DNA of 64,000 nt from VAXT01 sp963698015 (GTDB lineage: Bacteria; Actinomycetota; Thermoleophilia; Gaiellales; Gaiellaceae): assembly GCA_963698015.1 (NCBI GenBank), contig OY969109.1, positions 806,001 to 870,000 on the forward strand, in the 5' to 3' direction. How positions within the stretch are numbered: the stretch's first letter is position 1; each line of letters begins with the position of its first letter. The notes under the pieces were generated by a model. It had not been told where the DNA came from. It searched no databases and was given only the letters and a program-made list of their open reading frames with translations. The position numbers and the translations under genes were made by a program. Of this stretch, positions 1-8,280 are shown piece by piece.

Positions 1-314
1 AAGACGACGTCCCGGATCGTGCGGGTTGTGCCCGCGGCCCGGACGGCGCCGAACGACGAGCCGTACTCGACGAGGCGTTGCTCACCGCGGTGGTACCAGA
101 CGAGGTGCGGGATCTCGTGGACATCCGGATGAGCACCGGTCGCGATCGACGAGAGGCAGACAGGGGTCAGTGACGGGAACGTCGTCACGGCCCGCCGGTA
201 CTCGCCGCGGCTCATCAGGAAGCGGAGCGCGGGCACGTCCTGGGACTCGACCGCGCGCTCGAGCATGGCGGGCGTGAGCCCGTCGATGACGATCAGGACG
301 AGCTTCTCGGGCAT
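1..314 (-). CDS. Alkaline phosphatase/phosphodiesterase family protein, N-terminal part
   Basis: N-terminal 104 residues of a protein that runs off the left edge. It starts MPEKLVLIVIDGLTPAML, the typical beta strand carrying the first metal-binding Asp (VIDG), followed by TTFPSLTPVCLSSIATG, the conserved nucleophile region of type I phosphodiesterase/nucleotide pyrophosphatase proteins, then GAHPDVHEIPHLVWY. The family hydrolyses phosphate or sulfate esters with two metal ions; the substrate here cannot be told. The ATG at 314 lies 3 bp after the stop of the upstream membrane protein, so the two are probably cotranscribed. Confidence 0.8.
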   Translation of the reverse strand, partial: MPEKLVLIVIDGLTPAMLERAVESQDVPALRFLMSRGEYRRAVTTFPSLTPVCLSSIATGAHPDVHEIPHLVWYHRGEQRLVEYGSSFGAVRAAGTTRTIRDVV

Positions 315-317
315 GCC

Positions 318-734
318 CTAATCCCGGGCGAGCGTGCGGAGCCCCGCGTAGCGCTTGCCCCCGCGCTTGCGCAGGCGCATGCCCAGGGCGGGAACCGCCA
401 CGAGCTCGACGTAGCCGACGACTGGCACGAAGGCGAGCCCGGCGACAACGACCGCCGCGCCCAGCACGAGCAGCGCGGTCGCGAGGGGCGTCCCGCCACG
501 GCCGAGTGCACCGCGGACGAGCTCGAGCGCCCCGACGCCGCCGAGGACCCCACCGACTCCCGCGGCTGCCGCCTCCGGCGCATCGGCGAGCGCGATCCCC
601 AGCGCAACGCCGACCACGGCCGCCAGCAACGGCGCTGCCAACGCGTAGCGGCGACCACCGAAAACCCCTGCGCCCGCGACACCGAGCGCCACGCCCAGGC
701 CCGCGAAGACGCCGATCGAGTACCAGTCACCCAT
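318..734 (-). CDS. Small integral membrane protein
   Basis: 138-residue protein starting MGDWYSIGVFAGLG with about four hydrophobic segments (roughly residues 6-25, 32-52, 60-75 and 85-115) and a basic C-terminal tail (RLRKRGGKRYAG). I chose the ATG at 734 because the frame upstream of it is non-hydrophobic and looks like antisense sequence. No family is recognised. It ends just before the phosphodiesterase gene, so the pair looks like an operon whose promoter lies in the interval shared with the divergent CHRD gene at 955. Confidence 0.65.
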   Translation of the reverse strand: MGDWYSIGVFAGLGVALGVAGAGVFGGRRYALAAPLLAAVVGVALGIALADAPEAAAAGVGGVLGGVGALELVRGALGRGGTPLATALLVLGAAVVVAGLAFVPVVGYVELVAVPALGMRLRKRGGKRYAGLRTLARD

Positions 735-954
735 CGGGCTCAGTGTAGTTCCAGCACGTTTGACGCCCGGCGTGCCCGGGGACAAGGTGATCGATGACCG
801 GCCGAACCGCAGCAGCCGGCCACCGACGCCTCGAGCGTCAGGGCGAGAGCGGCCGAGATCGAGGAGCTGGTCGACCGGCACCTCGGCCAGGGCGTCGAAA
901 CCGGCCCCGGGGAAAGCCCGTAATGCCGGACACAAACCTCACGGGAGGAGAAGC

Positions 955-1524
955 ATGCGCAAGCTTGCAGTAGCAGTTTCGCTGCTCGTTGCGGTCGGCC
1001 TGATGACCTTGGCCGCGGCCGCACTCGCGAACCGAGGTCATGGTGGGAACGGGGGCACGAGATTCTCCGCACGCCTCACCGGGTTCGACGAGACACCGTC
1101 GGAATCGACCCCGGGTCGCGGCTCGTTCAGGGCCAAGATCGTGAACGGGGACACGATCCACTACAAGCTCCATTACCAGGGCTTCGAGTCGGCCGAAGGC
1201 AACACGCTCTTCTCGCACATCCACTTCGGACAGCCCGGAGTGGCAGGCGGAGTGAGCGCGTTCCTCTGTGGCGGCGGCAACAAGCCGGCCTGCACGCCGA
1301 CGGAGGGCACGTTCGAGGGCGACATCGTCGCTTCCGACGTGGTCGGCCCGGCGGGCCAGGGAATCGCCGCCGGCGAGATGGACGAGCTGATCACCGCGAT
1401 GAAGAAGGGCTACACGTACGCGAACGTCCATACGACACTCAACCCGGCCGGACTGATCCGTGGACAGATTCGCAAGGGCTCCGGCCACGGTCATGGGGAA
1501 GGCGGGGGCGGCGGCCACCACTAG
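955..1524 (+). CDS. Secreted CHRD domain protein
   Basis: 189-residue exported protein. A Sec signal peptide covers about residues 1-26 (basic MRKL, a hydrophobic core, then an ALA-type cleavage site before NRGHGG). Residues 35-170 form a CHRD domain, seen as ARLTGFDETPS near the start, HIHFGQPGVAGGVSAFLC in the middle and YANVHTTLNPAGLIRGQIR at the end; such domains are beta barrels found in chordin and in many bacterial secreted proteins of unknown role. The C-terminus is Gly/His-rich (HGHGEGGGGGHH), possibly metal-binding. The start is set by a strong Shine-Dalgarno (GGGAGGAG) at 943-950. Confidence 0.85.
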   Translation: MRKLAVAVSLLVAVGLMTLAAAALANRGHGGNGGTRFSARLTGFDETPSESTPGRGSFRAKIVNGDTIHYKLHYQGFESAEGNTLFSHIHFGQPGVAGGVSAFLCGGGNKPACTPTEGTFEGDIVASDVVGPAGQGIAAGEMDELITAMKKGYTYANVHTTLNPAGLIRGQIRKGSGHGHGEGGGGGHH

Positions 1525-1579
1525 GCGCCGACTCTGCCGGTACGCGAAGGGCCCGGTCCCGGCCGGGCTCTTCTCGTCT

Positions 1580-3070
1580 CTACGTGCCTTCGAGCCGGCG
1601 GATCACGGCCAAGCCGAACTCGGCAGCGCGGGCGCCGTCGACCACGCGGTGGTCGAACGTGAGAGACACGTAGCCGGTCTGCGCGACCGCGAGCTCGCCG
1701 TTCCGGACGACCGGGCGCTCGGCGATCCGGCCGATGCTGAGGATCGCCACCTCGGGGTGGTTGACGATCGGCGTCTGGAGCAGGCCGGCGAGCTTGCCGG
1801 CGCTCGTGACCGTGAAGGTCGAGCCGCGGAGCTCCTCGGGCTTGAGGGCGCCCGTGCGGGCGGATTCGGCGAGGCGCGTCACCTCGTCGGCGAGCTCGTC
1901 GATCGAGGCCGAGTCGCAGCCGCGGACGACAGGCACGACGAGGCCGTCGTCTGTCTGGACGGCGACGCCGAGGTCGTAGCGGTCGAGGTAGACGATCGTG
2001 TCGCCTTCGAGCCGCGCGTTCAGCTCGGGGAACTCCTGCAGCGTCTCGGCGGCGGCTTTGAGCACCGTGGGGACGAGAAGCTTGAGGTCGACGCCCGAGA
2101 AGTCGCACTCCTCGACCCAGGTCACGGCCGGAACTTCCCTGTGCGCGCGGGCCATGTGCTCGGCGATCAGGCGCCGCACCCCTCGAAGCGGCTCGCGCCG
2201 CCCCTCCGAGACATGCCCTGGGACCTGGTCCGGGGACGTGGCCGCTTCGCGCACGTCCGTTTCGGTTACGCGTCCCTGCGGGCCGCTGCCGGTGACCTGT
2301 TCGAGGTCGACGCCGAGCTCCTGCGCCAACCGCCGCACGAGCGGTGTCGCGCGAACACGTCCAGCCGGGGCGTGTCTCGGGACCTGGTCCCGGGGCATGG
2401 CCTTCTCAGACGTGTCCCGGCTCGGTTCGGCCCCGTCTTCGCCGATCACGACGAGGATCGTCCCGACCGGGACGACGCTGCCTTCCGCGACGAGGATCTG
2501 CGCGACCTTGCCCGCGGCCGGAGACGGGATCTCGACCGTGGTCTTGTCCGTCTGGATCTCGACGAGCGGCTGGTCCTCGGCGACCTCGTCCCCCTCGGAC
2601 ACGAGCCAGCGGGCGACCTCGCCCTCGGTCAGGCCCTCGCCGAGATCGGGAAGCTTGAACTCGTACGCCACGGCGGCGGAATCTATCGCAGGCGCCCGCA
2701 CCCAGGCGTCCGCGGGCGCGATCAGGGCGCGCAGGCCGCCCTCGGTGCGCCACAACGACACCGCCTGCTCATCTCCCGCCAGCTCGGGCGCCATCTCCCG
2801 CGGGACGTAGCCGAGCTGGAGCGTCCGATCCTCGTTCCAGATCCCGACGGCGTTCGGGTCGTGCTCGTTCTCGGGCTCGGGCACGAGCGCCAGCCGCCGT
2901 CCCGGATCGAACGACGGATCGTCGAGCGCCTCGGGGCGGAACGAGACTCCCGCCACGGGCACGACGAGGATCCGCGGGTCCTCCCAGTGCACGATCTCGT
3001 CCGTCGCCGCGTCCCGGAGCCGGTACCCCGAGCCGGCGCGCTCGAGCACCACGCGCAGCCGCTCGCTCAA
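1580..3070 (-). CDS. 2-oxoacid dehydrogenase E2 acyltransferase with N-terminal HIRAN domain
   Basis: 496 residues. Residues 1-125 match a HIRAN domain (VSFRPEALDDPSFDPG, LVPEPENEHDPNAV, LGYVPREMA). Residues 136-210 are a lipoyl domain with the lipoylated Lys at 176 (QTDKTTVE). Residues 237-276 are the E1/E3-binding domain (ATPLVRRLAQELGVDL...GRVTETDV). The rest is the acyltransferase domain ending in the catalytic FDHRVVDGA. E2 transfers acyl groups from its lipoyl arm to CoA. The frame is continuous, so the HIRAN part is fused unless translation begins at GTG 2671, which lacks a Shine-Dalgarno site. Both interdomain linkers contain a 23-bp palindrome (2374-2396 and 2215-2237). The start overlaps the TPR gene by 4 nt. 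Last gene of the E1 alpha-E1 beta operon; pyruvate versus branched-chain substrate is unresolved. Confidence 0.9.
   Translation of the reverse strand: MSERLRVVLERAGSGYRLRDAATDEIVHWEDPRILVVPVAGVSFRPEALDDPSFDPGRRLALVPEPENEHDPNAVGIWNEDRTLQLGYVPREMAPELAGDEQAVSLWRTEGGLRALIAPADAWVRAPAIDSAAVAYEFKLPDLGEGLTEGEVARWLVSEGDEVAEDQPLVEIQTDKTTVEIPSPAAGKVAQILVAEGSVVPVGTILVVIGEDGAEPSRDTSEKAMPRDQVPRHAPAGRVRATPLVRRLAQELGVDLEQVTGSGPQGRVTETDVREAATSPDQVPGHVSEGRREPLRGVRRLIAEHMARAHREVPAVTWVEECDFSGVDLKLLVPTVLKAAAETLQEFPELNARLEGDTIVYLDRYDLGVAVQTDDGLVVPVVRGCDSASIDELADEVTRLAESARTGALKPEELRGSTFTVTSAGKLAGLLQTPIVNHPEVAILSIGRIAERPVVRNGELAVAQTGYVSLTFDHRVVDGARAAEFGLAVIRRLEGT
2215..2237. repeat. 23-bp palindrome inside E2 coding sequence, copy 2
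   Basis: Arms GCCCTGGGACC and GGTCCGGGGAC around a central T. It encodes part of the linker between the E1/E3-binding domain and the catalytic domain of E2 (residues about 279-286, SPDQVPGH). Same family as the copies at 2374 and 15462. Confidence 0.75.
2374..2396. repeat. 23-bp palindrome inside E2 coding sequence, copy 1
   Basis: Arms GTCTCGGGACC and GGTCCCGGGGC around a central T. It lies in frame in the linker between the lipoyl domain and the E1/E3-binding domain (MPRDQVPRH). The core GGGACC-T-GGTCCC is exact and shared with 15462-15484. Confidence 0.8.
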
Positions 3071-3441
3071 AGCTCCGCCGAGTAGCCGCGGATCGCGCGC
3101 TCATAGCGGGCCATCCCCGGCGCATCGGCGCGGAACAGCGCCTCGACGAGCTCGCGCCAGGCTCCGCCCTTGTCGTCGCGCTCCCAGCGCGTGAGCGCGA
3201 GAAAGACCCGCAGCGCCGCGTTGTCGGGAAAGCGCGTCACCGCCTCGCGCAGCACCCGCTCGGACTCCTCCAGCTCGCCGACGTTCCGGAGCGTGCTCCC
3301 GAAGCCCAGCATCGCGCCCGGCAGGTCCTCGTCGTCGATCCCCGCCTCGAACGCGGCGCGGTACTCGACGACGGCCTCCGCCTCGCGGCCGGCGCTGTCG
3401 TGCTCCCAGGCGCGCCGAAGCGCTTCCGAGCCGGCGCTCAT
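3067..3441 (-). CDS. Tetratricopeptide-repeat protein
   Basis: 124 residues, all helical in character, with TPR-like pairs: AVVEYRAAFEAG (about 23-34), GSTLRNVGELEESERVLREAV (about 48-68) and FPDNAALRVFLALTRW (about 71-86). Small stand-alone TPR proteins of this kind act as interaction scaffolds; the partner is unknown. It lies between the acetamidase and E2 genes of the 2-oxoacid dehydrogenase operon and overlaps the E2 start by 4 nt, so translation is probably coupled. Confidence 0.75.
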   Translation of the reverse strand: MSAGSEALRRAWEHDSAGREAEAVVEYRAAFEAGIDDEDLPGAMLGFGSTLRNVGELEESERVLREAVTRFPDNAALRVFLALTRWERDDKGGAWRELVEALFRADAPGMARYERAIRGYSAEL

Positions 3442-3450
3442 GCGGCCAAT

Positions 3451-4389
3451 CTACTCGGACCGAATCGCGTCGTCGCGCAGCACGGCGTGGATGCCCTGGA
3501 CGCCGTTCACGAGCTGCGTCACCCGGAGGTCGACGACGACACTAGCGAGCGCGAGCGCATCTCGGCGCTCGAGCCCGAGCTCCCTGTGCATCAGCGCAAG
3601 CATCCCGTCGACGGCCTGCGCCGCAGCCTCGTCGAGATCCTCGTCGAAGCCGAACGTGAGCCACGCGCCGTCGATCCGCGCGATCGGATTCTCGAGCTCG
3701 AAGTCGGCGAGCGAGACGGTCAGCTGCACTCGCTCCATCGGCGCCTCGATCGCGAGCTGAGAGACCTCGCCGTCGCCCTGCCGCGCGTGACCGTCCCCAG
3801 CAGAGAGCAGAGCGCCGTCGACGGGTATCGGCAGGTAGAGCGTCGCCCCCTGGACGAGCTCGGAGCAGTCGATGTTCCCGCCCCAGCGCCGCGGCGGAGA
3901 CGTCCAGTGGACGCCGGGCTCCGGAGGCGGCATCCCGATCACGCCCAGGAACGGCCGCAGGTCCACGATGCGGCCGAACTGGTCGCGACCGGTGCCCGCC
4001 TCGTTGTCAAGCCGCCAGACAAGTGTGTGCGTATCGCCCTCGGCCACGCCCAGGCGCTCGTTCAACGTGGTCGACCAGCCACCGGCGTCGGTCACCCCCC
4101 AAGTGCCGATCCGCAGCTCGTCGAGGTGCACGACCAGCGTCCCGCCGGCGCGTGCGCCGCGGACCTCGAACGGCCCGCGCAGCGCGTGACCGGCGTCGAG
4201 CTCCTTGTCGCGAGGCTCGAAATGCTCCCGCGTCCCCGTGTCGTCGGTGGGCGGGCCGATCCCCCACCCCGCGTCCGGCACGAAGAACGCGACCGAGTCG
4301 CCCGGGTCGATCGTCAAGGCAGGCGGCAGATCGGGCGAGAAGTGCCCGTGCAGACTTGAGCGCTCGAGCGGCAGCTCGTGGACGGCCAC
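3451..4389 (-). CDS. Acetamidase/formamidase family protein
   Basis: 312 residues. The sequence follows the acetamidase/formamidase family: an N-terminal GHFSPDLPPALTIDPGDSV segment, GPFEVRGARAGGTLVVH, HWTSPPRRWGGNIDCSEL, LYLPIPVDGALLSAGDGHA (the conserved GDxHA metal-binding motif) and a C-terminal stretch with AVDGMLALM. Members hydrolyse short amides to ammonia and an acid in the cytoplasm. The start is a GTG whose first base is the last base of the E1 beta stop (TAGTG), so the gene is translationally coupled to E1 beta. A role within the dehydrogenase operon is not obvious. Confidence 0.88.
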   Translation of the reverse strand: MAVHELPLERSSLHGHFSPDLPPALTIDPGDSVAFFVPDAGWGIGPPTDDTGTREHFEPRDKELDAGHALRGPFEVRGARAGGTLVVHLDELRIGTWGVTDAGGWSTTLNERLGVAEGDTHTLVWRLDNEAGTGRDQFGRIVDLRPFLGVIGMPPPEPGVHWTSPPRRWGGNIDCSELVQGATLYLPIPVDGALLSAGDGHARQGDGEVSQLAIEAPMERVQLTVSLADFELENPIARIDGAWLTFGFDEDLDEAAAQAVDGMLALMHRELGLERRDALALASVVVDLRVTQLVNGVQGIHAVLRDDAIRSE

Positions 4390-5363
4390 TAGTACTCGAG
4401 CAGCTTGTCGACCGCGTCCACGACCCGCTCGACGGACGGCATGTACGCGTCCTCGATCTGCCAGTACGGGTACGGAACGTCGTAACCCGTCACCCTGAGC
4501 ACCGGCCCGCGCAGGTCGAGCATCGCCTTCTCGGCGAGGATCGCCGCGAGCTCGGCGCCGTAGCCGGCCGTCCGCGGCGCCTCCTGGATGATCACGACGC
4601 GCCCCGTCTTCGCCGCGGCCGTGAGCAGCGCGTCCTCGTCGAGCGGCTTCAGGCTGCGGATGTCCAGGATCTCCACCGAGGCTCGGTCCGCGATCGCATC
4701 CGCGGCTTGCTCCGCGAGCGGGACCATCGACCCGTACGCGACGAGCGTGACGTCGTCGCCCTCGCGGACGGTGCGGGCCTGTCCGAGTGGGACGACGTGC
4801 TCGCCCTCGGGAACCTCGCCGCGCATCGTCCGGTAGTGAAGCTTGGGCTCGAAGATGACGACCGGATCGGGATCGCGAATTGCGGCTGCGAGCAGGCCTT
4901 TTGCGTCGCTCGGCGTCGAGGGGATCGCCACCTTCACGCCCGGGGTGTGCACGTAGTAGGCCTCGGGCGAGTCGTCGTGCAGCTCCGGCGCGCGGACGCC
5001 TCCGCCGTACGGCATGCGCACCGTCAGCGGGAACGCCATCTGGCCGCCGGTCCGCCAGCGGTAGCGGCCCACGTGCGTGATCAGCTGGTCGAGCGCCGGG
5101 TAGCTGAAGGCGTCGTACTGCATCTCGCAGACCGGCCGGAACCCGGCCATGCACAGGCCGATTGCACTGCCGATGATCCCCGCCTCGGCGAGCGGCGTGT
5201 CGACGCAGCGGTCGGGGCCGTACTTGTCGCGCAGCCCGGCCGTCGCGCGGAAGACTCCGCCGGCGCGGCCGACGTCCTCGCCCATGACCATCACGTTCTC
5301 GTCGCGGCCGAGCTCGACGTGGAAGCAATCATTGATCGCCTCGACCAACGTCAGCTCAGCCAC
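4389..5363 (-). CDS. 2-oxoacid dehydrogenase E1 component, beta subunit
   Basis: 324 residues, normal for the family. It begins MAELTLVEAIND, has MGEDVGRAGG (thiamine-diphosphate-side Glu), DTPLAEAGIIGSAIG, the MQYDAFSYPALDQLI dimer region, and ends YPYWQIEDAYMPSVERVV, the tail typical of the branched-chain/pyruvate E1 beta group. With E1 alpha it forms the alpha2beta2 decarboxylase feeding the lipoyl arm of the E2 at 1580. The frame is intact. It is separated from E1 alpha by 32 bp that are mostly the palindrome at 5373-5395. Confidence 0.93.
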   Translation of the reverse strand: MAELTLVEAINDCFHVELGRDENVMVMGEDVGRAGGVFRATAGLRDKYGPDRCVDTPLAEAGIIGSAIGLCMAGFRPVCEMQYDAFSYPALDQLITHVGRYRWRTGGQMAFPLTVRMPYGGGVRAPELHDDSPEAYYVHTPGVKVAIPSTPSDAKGLLAAAIRDPDPVVIFEPKLHYRTMRGEVPEGEHVVPLGQARTVREGDDVTLVAYGSMVPLAEQAADAIADRASVEILDIRSLKPLDEDALLTAAAKTGRVVIIQEAPRTAGYGAELAAILAEKAMLDLRGPVLRVTGYDVPYPYWQIEDAYMPSVERVVDAVDKLLEY

Positions 5364-5372
5364 GGAACCCCT

Positions 5373-5395
5373 CCAAGTAACACTGTGTTACTTGG
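5373..5395. repeat. 23-bp palindrome of the GTAACAC-GTGTTAC family
   Basis: A perfect palindrome (arms CCAAGTAACAC and GTGTTACTTGG, central T). It abuts the E1 alpha stop codon (5396-5398) and fills most of the gap to E1 beta. Three more copies lie at 14763, 59412 and 59788. Confidence 0.85.
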
Positions 5396-6469
5396 TCAGT
5401 CATGGCCCTCGAGGACGCGTCGGAGCTCCGTGAGATCGGTGTCGAACGAGGCGGGCGGATCGACGTACGCGTGCTCGAAGAGGAGGCCCGGATCCGCGGG
5501 CTGCTCCGCCTCGGCCGCCGCGATGCCGTCGCGCATCGCTTGCTCGGCCTCGGCCCGAATCGACTCGGCCATCTCGTCCGTGAGGATCCCCGCGCGCCGC
5601 AGGTACCCCTCGTAGCGACCCACGCACTCACGCTTCTTCTCCTCTTCGACCCGCTCGAGGTCGATGTACGCCTTCGGGTCGTCCGCCGTCGCGTGCGGCG
5701 CGGCGCGGTAGCTGACCGCCTCGATGAACGTTGGCCCGTCACCGGCGCGCGCCCGCGCAACCGCCTCGCGCGTCGCCTCGTACACCGCCAGGATGTCGAG
5801 CCCGTCCACCCGCGCGGCGGGCATCCCGTAGCCGACGGCCTTGTCCGCGAGCGTCTCCGCGCGTGTCTGCGCCTCGACCGGAGTCGAGATCGCCCAGCCG
5901 TTGTTGTTGCAGAAGAGGACGAGCGGCGCGCGCATGACCGCGGCGAAGTTGGCGCCTTCGTGGAACGAGCCCTCGGACGTCGCACCGTCGCCGAAGTACG
6001 CGATCGCGCACGCGTTCTCTCCGCGCAGCCGCTTGCCCCACGCGAGCCCGGCCGCATGCGGCACGTGCGTCCCGATCGGAACGCAGATCGAGGCGACGTT
6101 GTAGTCCGCGGGGTTCCACCAGCCGGCCGGATGACCACGCCACCACGAGAGCACGGTCGAGGCGGGCATCCCACGCAGGAGCCCGATCGCCGACTCGCGG
6201 TAGCTCGGGAAGATCCAGTCGTCGTCGGAGAGCGCGTGCACCGAGCCGGCCTGCATCGCCTCGTGGTTCCAGTAGATCGCGTACGTCCCGATCCGCCCCT
6301 GGCGGTGGTAGACGACCGAGCGCTCGTCGTAGGTGCGGAGCAGGACGAGGCTGCGGTAGAGCTCGACGAGATCGTGGTCGGTGAGCCCGTCGACCTCGCC
6401 GTCGGGCACCGTGTCGCCATCACCGATCACGCGGCGTAGATCGCGCTCGGCGGGAAGAACCTGAGCCAT
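5396..6469 (-). CDS. 2-oxoacid dehydrogenase E1 component, alpha subunit
   Basis: 357 residues. The thiamine-diphosphate motif is clear: FGDGATSEGSFHEG...VLFCNNN. Substrate-side features RQGRIGTYAIYWNHEAMQ and FPSYRESAIGLLRG fit the pyruvate/branched-chain E1 alpha family, and PHATADDP is the conserved phosphorylation-loop region. It decarboxylates the 2-oxoacid and passes the acyl group to E2. It is first in the operon. A CATAAT box ends about 7 nt before the ATG on the minus strand with no Shine-Dalgarno, so the mRNA may be leaderless. Confidence 0.93.
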   Translation of the reverse strand: MAQVLPAERDLRRVIGDGDTVPDGEVDGLTDHDLVELYRSLVLLRTYDERSVVYHRQGRIGTYAIYWNHEAMQAGSVHALSDDDWIFPSYRESAIGLLRGMPASTVLSWWRGHPAGWWNPADYNVASICVPIGTHVPHAAGLAWGKRLRGENACAIAYFGDGATSEGSFHEGANFAAVMRAPLVLFCNNNGWAISTPVEAQTRAETLADKAVGYGMPAARVDGLDILAVYEATREAVARARAGDGPTFIEAVSYRAAPHATADDPKAYIDLERVEEEKKRECVGRYEGYLRRAGILTDEMAESIRAEAEQAMRDGIAAAEAEQPADPGLLFEHAYVDPPASFDTDLTELRRVLEGHD

Positions 6470-6499
6470 GCCCTGGATTATGCCGTGGCAAAATTTGAT

Positions 6500-7090
6500 C
6501 TAGGTGTCTACGGCCGAGCGCCGCACGAGCAGGCCCAGCAGCCCGAGTGCGCCGATGACGGCCGCTACGCCGGCGGCCTCGAGGCCCGCCCCGCCCGCGC
6601 CTCCGGCGGACGCGAGCACGAGCACGAACGCAGCGAGCGCGGCGGCGCCTCCGCAGACCACGAGCAGGTAGCCCAACCGCCAGAGGACGAGCTCGTGCTC
6701 GCTCCAAGCCTCCACCCGCCGCTCGATCGACCAGTAAGCAAGCTCGGCGACGAGCAGGAAGGTCGCTGCATAGAGGGGCGTGTACGCGTCCAGACGCGAC
6801 CCTTCGGCAGCAAACAAGACCGAGTATTCGCCCCCCAGAGCGACGAGCCCCAACACCAGCAGCCCGCTCGAGCGCAGCAGCAGCCCGCAGGCCAGGAGAG
6901 CCAAACCCAGCGCTGCCAGCGCCAGGGCGAGCGCGTGCAGGCGAAGGTCCAGCGCCGCGGGATAGCCCGCGAGCGCGGCAGCCGCCACGAGCGACGCCGC
7001 ACCGGTCGCTACGCGCGCACGACTCGGGCGTGGCGATTGAATCCGCGCACCTCCTCCATGACGGCCTCCATCGGCACTCCCTCGCTCCAC
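6500..7090 (-). CDS. Integral membrane protein downstream of DUF58 gene
   Basis: Up to 196 residues, very Ala/Leu-rich, with about five hydrophobic segments (roughly 27-45, 50-75, 75-95, 105-120, 140-190). It closes the MoxR-DUF58-DUF4129 cluster on the minus strand. The start is uncertain: ATG 7090 overlaps the DUF58 gene by 82 nt but keeps the first membrane segment whole; GTG 6988 would avoid the overlap but cut into that segment. No family recognised. Confidence 0.55.
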   Translation of the reverse strand: MERGSADGGRHGGGARIQSPRPSRARVATGAASLVAAAALAGYPAALDLRLHALALALAALGLALLACGLLLRSSGLLVLGLVALGGEYSVLFAAEGSRLDAYTPLYAATFLLVAELAYWSIERRVEAWSEHELVLWRLGYLLVVCGGAAALAAFVLVLASAGGAGGAGLEAAGVAAVIGALGLLGLLVRRSAVDT

Positions 7091-8280
7091 TCGGCGATCG
7101 CCACCCCACGCGCCGCGTACCTGGCACGCAGTCCCTCACGACGGAGGCGCCACAGGCGGTAGGCGAGCTGCTCCGTCTCGCTCGGCCCCTCCTCCACGAA
7201 CGGGAAGGGGGACAACTCGAGCACTGCCAGATCGAACCCCCGGGCCCGGAGATCGAGGAGCGCCCCGACCGCGCGCTCGTCGAGCAAGGGGCTGAGCGCG
7301 ATCACGAGCGCACGCGGCGGCAGCGTACGCGCAGGGAGCACGTCGAGGTCCTTCCACGCGTAGCTGAGCGCGATCTCGGCGTCGAGCAGGGAGTCGACGA
7401 TGCGGTAGAGCTGCGTCGTCCCGCCGGACACCGTCAGCCAGTTCAGGACGCCTCCGAACGACACGAGCCCGACCCGGTCCTTCTCCTGCAGGTAGAGCGC
7501 TGCCAGCGCGGCCGCCGCGCGAACGCCGAGATCGAGCGTTCCGGTGTCTGCTCGCCGAACCTCGGCGAACGTGTCGAGGAAGATGACAACGTCCGAGTTC
7601 CGCTCCGGATGCGCCTCGTTCACCCAGGGCACACCCCGGCGCGCGGTCGCTCGCCAGTTCACGCGCCGCACCCGGTCACCGGGCGTGAACGGCCTCAGAT
7701 CCGCGAACTCGATCCCCTCTCCGCGACTGCGGGCGACCTGGTTTCCGGCGAAAGCCTGCGTCTCGACCGGCCGCAGCAACCGCTCGAGCGTCTCGCCGCG
7801 GGGGTACACCTTGAGGCGGCTCGGCTCGCCGGCGGAGCCCTCAAACGTGAGGAGGCCGAATTGGTCCCGCGCGCGCCAGAGAAGCCTTCCGACCTCGTAG
7901 GCGCCCCAGTGGCTGCACCGAAGAGGAACCTCGAGCTCTCGCCGCTCGCCGGGGGCAAGGCGGATCAGAACGGGGTTCGGAGCTTCCGCCTCGAGCCCCG
8001 CCGGAAGGTCGAGCAGCAGCTCGAGGCGCCAGACCGGGCGCGCGGATCTCAACTCGACATCGGCGAGAACCGTTCTGCCTTCGAGCTGGCGCTCGCGGTC
8101 GAGGTCCGCAGTCACTCTCAGCTCCGGCGGGCGCGCAAGAGTCAGCCCGACTCCGACGAGAACCGCAAACGGAGCTGCGACGGCCGCGAGCTCCGGCCGG
8201 CCGAGGACGAGCGCGCCGATCAGCCCTAGACCAGCGAGCACGGGATAGGCCCGTAGCTTCGCAGTCGCTGCGCGGGTCAT
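7009..8280 (-). CDS. DUF58 domain protein (vWA-like)
   Basis: 423 residues. An N-terminal membrane hairpin (about residues 10-45: AYPVLAGLGLIGALVLG... PFAVLVGVGLTLA) is followed by a beta-rich region and the DUF58 domain: GEGIEFADLRPFTPGDRVRRVNW about two-fifths in, then VIFLDTFAE, a degenerate vWA metal site. DUF58 proteins pair with MoxR ATPases and membrane proteins, probably as chaperone or assembly systems at the membrane. Its ATG overlaps the MoxR stop by 4 nt (ATGA). Confidence 0.9.
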   Translation of the reverse strand: MTRAATAKLRAYPVLAGLGLIGALVLGRPELAAVAAPFAVLVGVGLTLARPPELRVTADLDRERQLEGRTVLADVELRSARPVWRLELLLDLPAGLEAEAPNPVLIRLAPGERRELEVPLRCSHWGAYEVGRLLWRARDQFGLLTFEGSAGEPSRLKVYPRGETLERLLRPVETQAFAGNQVARSRGEGIEFADLRPFTPGDRVRRVNWRATARRGVPWVNEAHPERNSDVVIFLDTFAEVRRADTGTLDLGVRAAAALAALYLQEKDRVGLVSFGGVLNWLTVSGGTTQLYRIVDSLLDAEIALSYAWKDLDVLPARTLPPRALVIALSPLLDERAVGALLDLRARGFDLAVLELSPFPFVEEGPSETEQLAYRLWRLRREGLRARYAARGVAIAEWSEGVPMEAVMEEVRGFNRHARVVRA

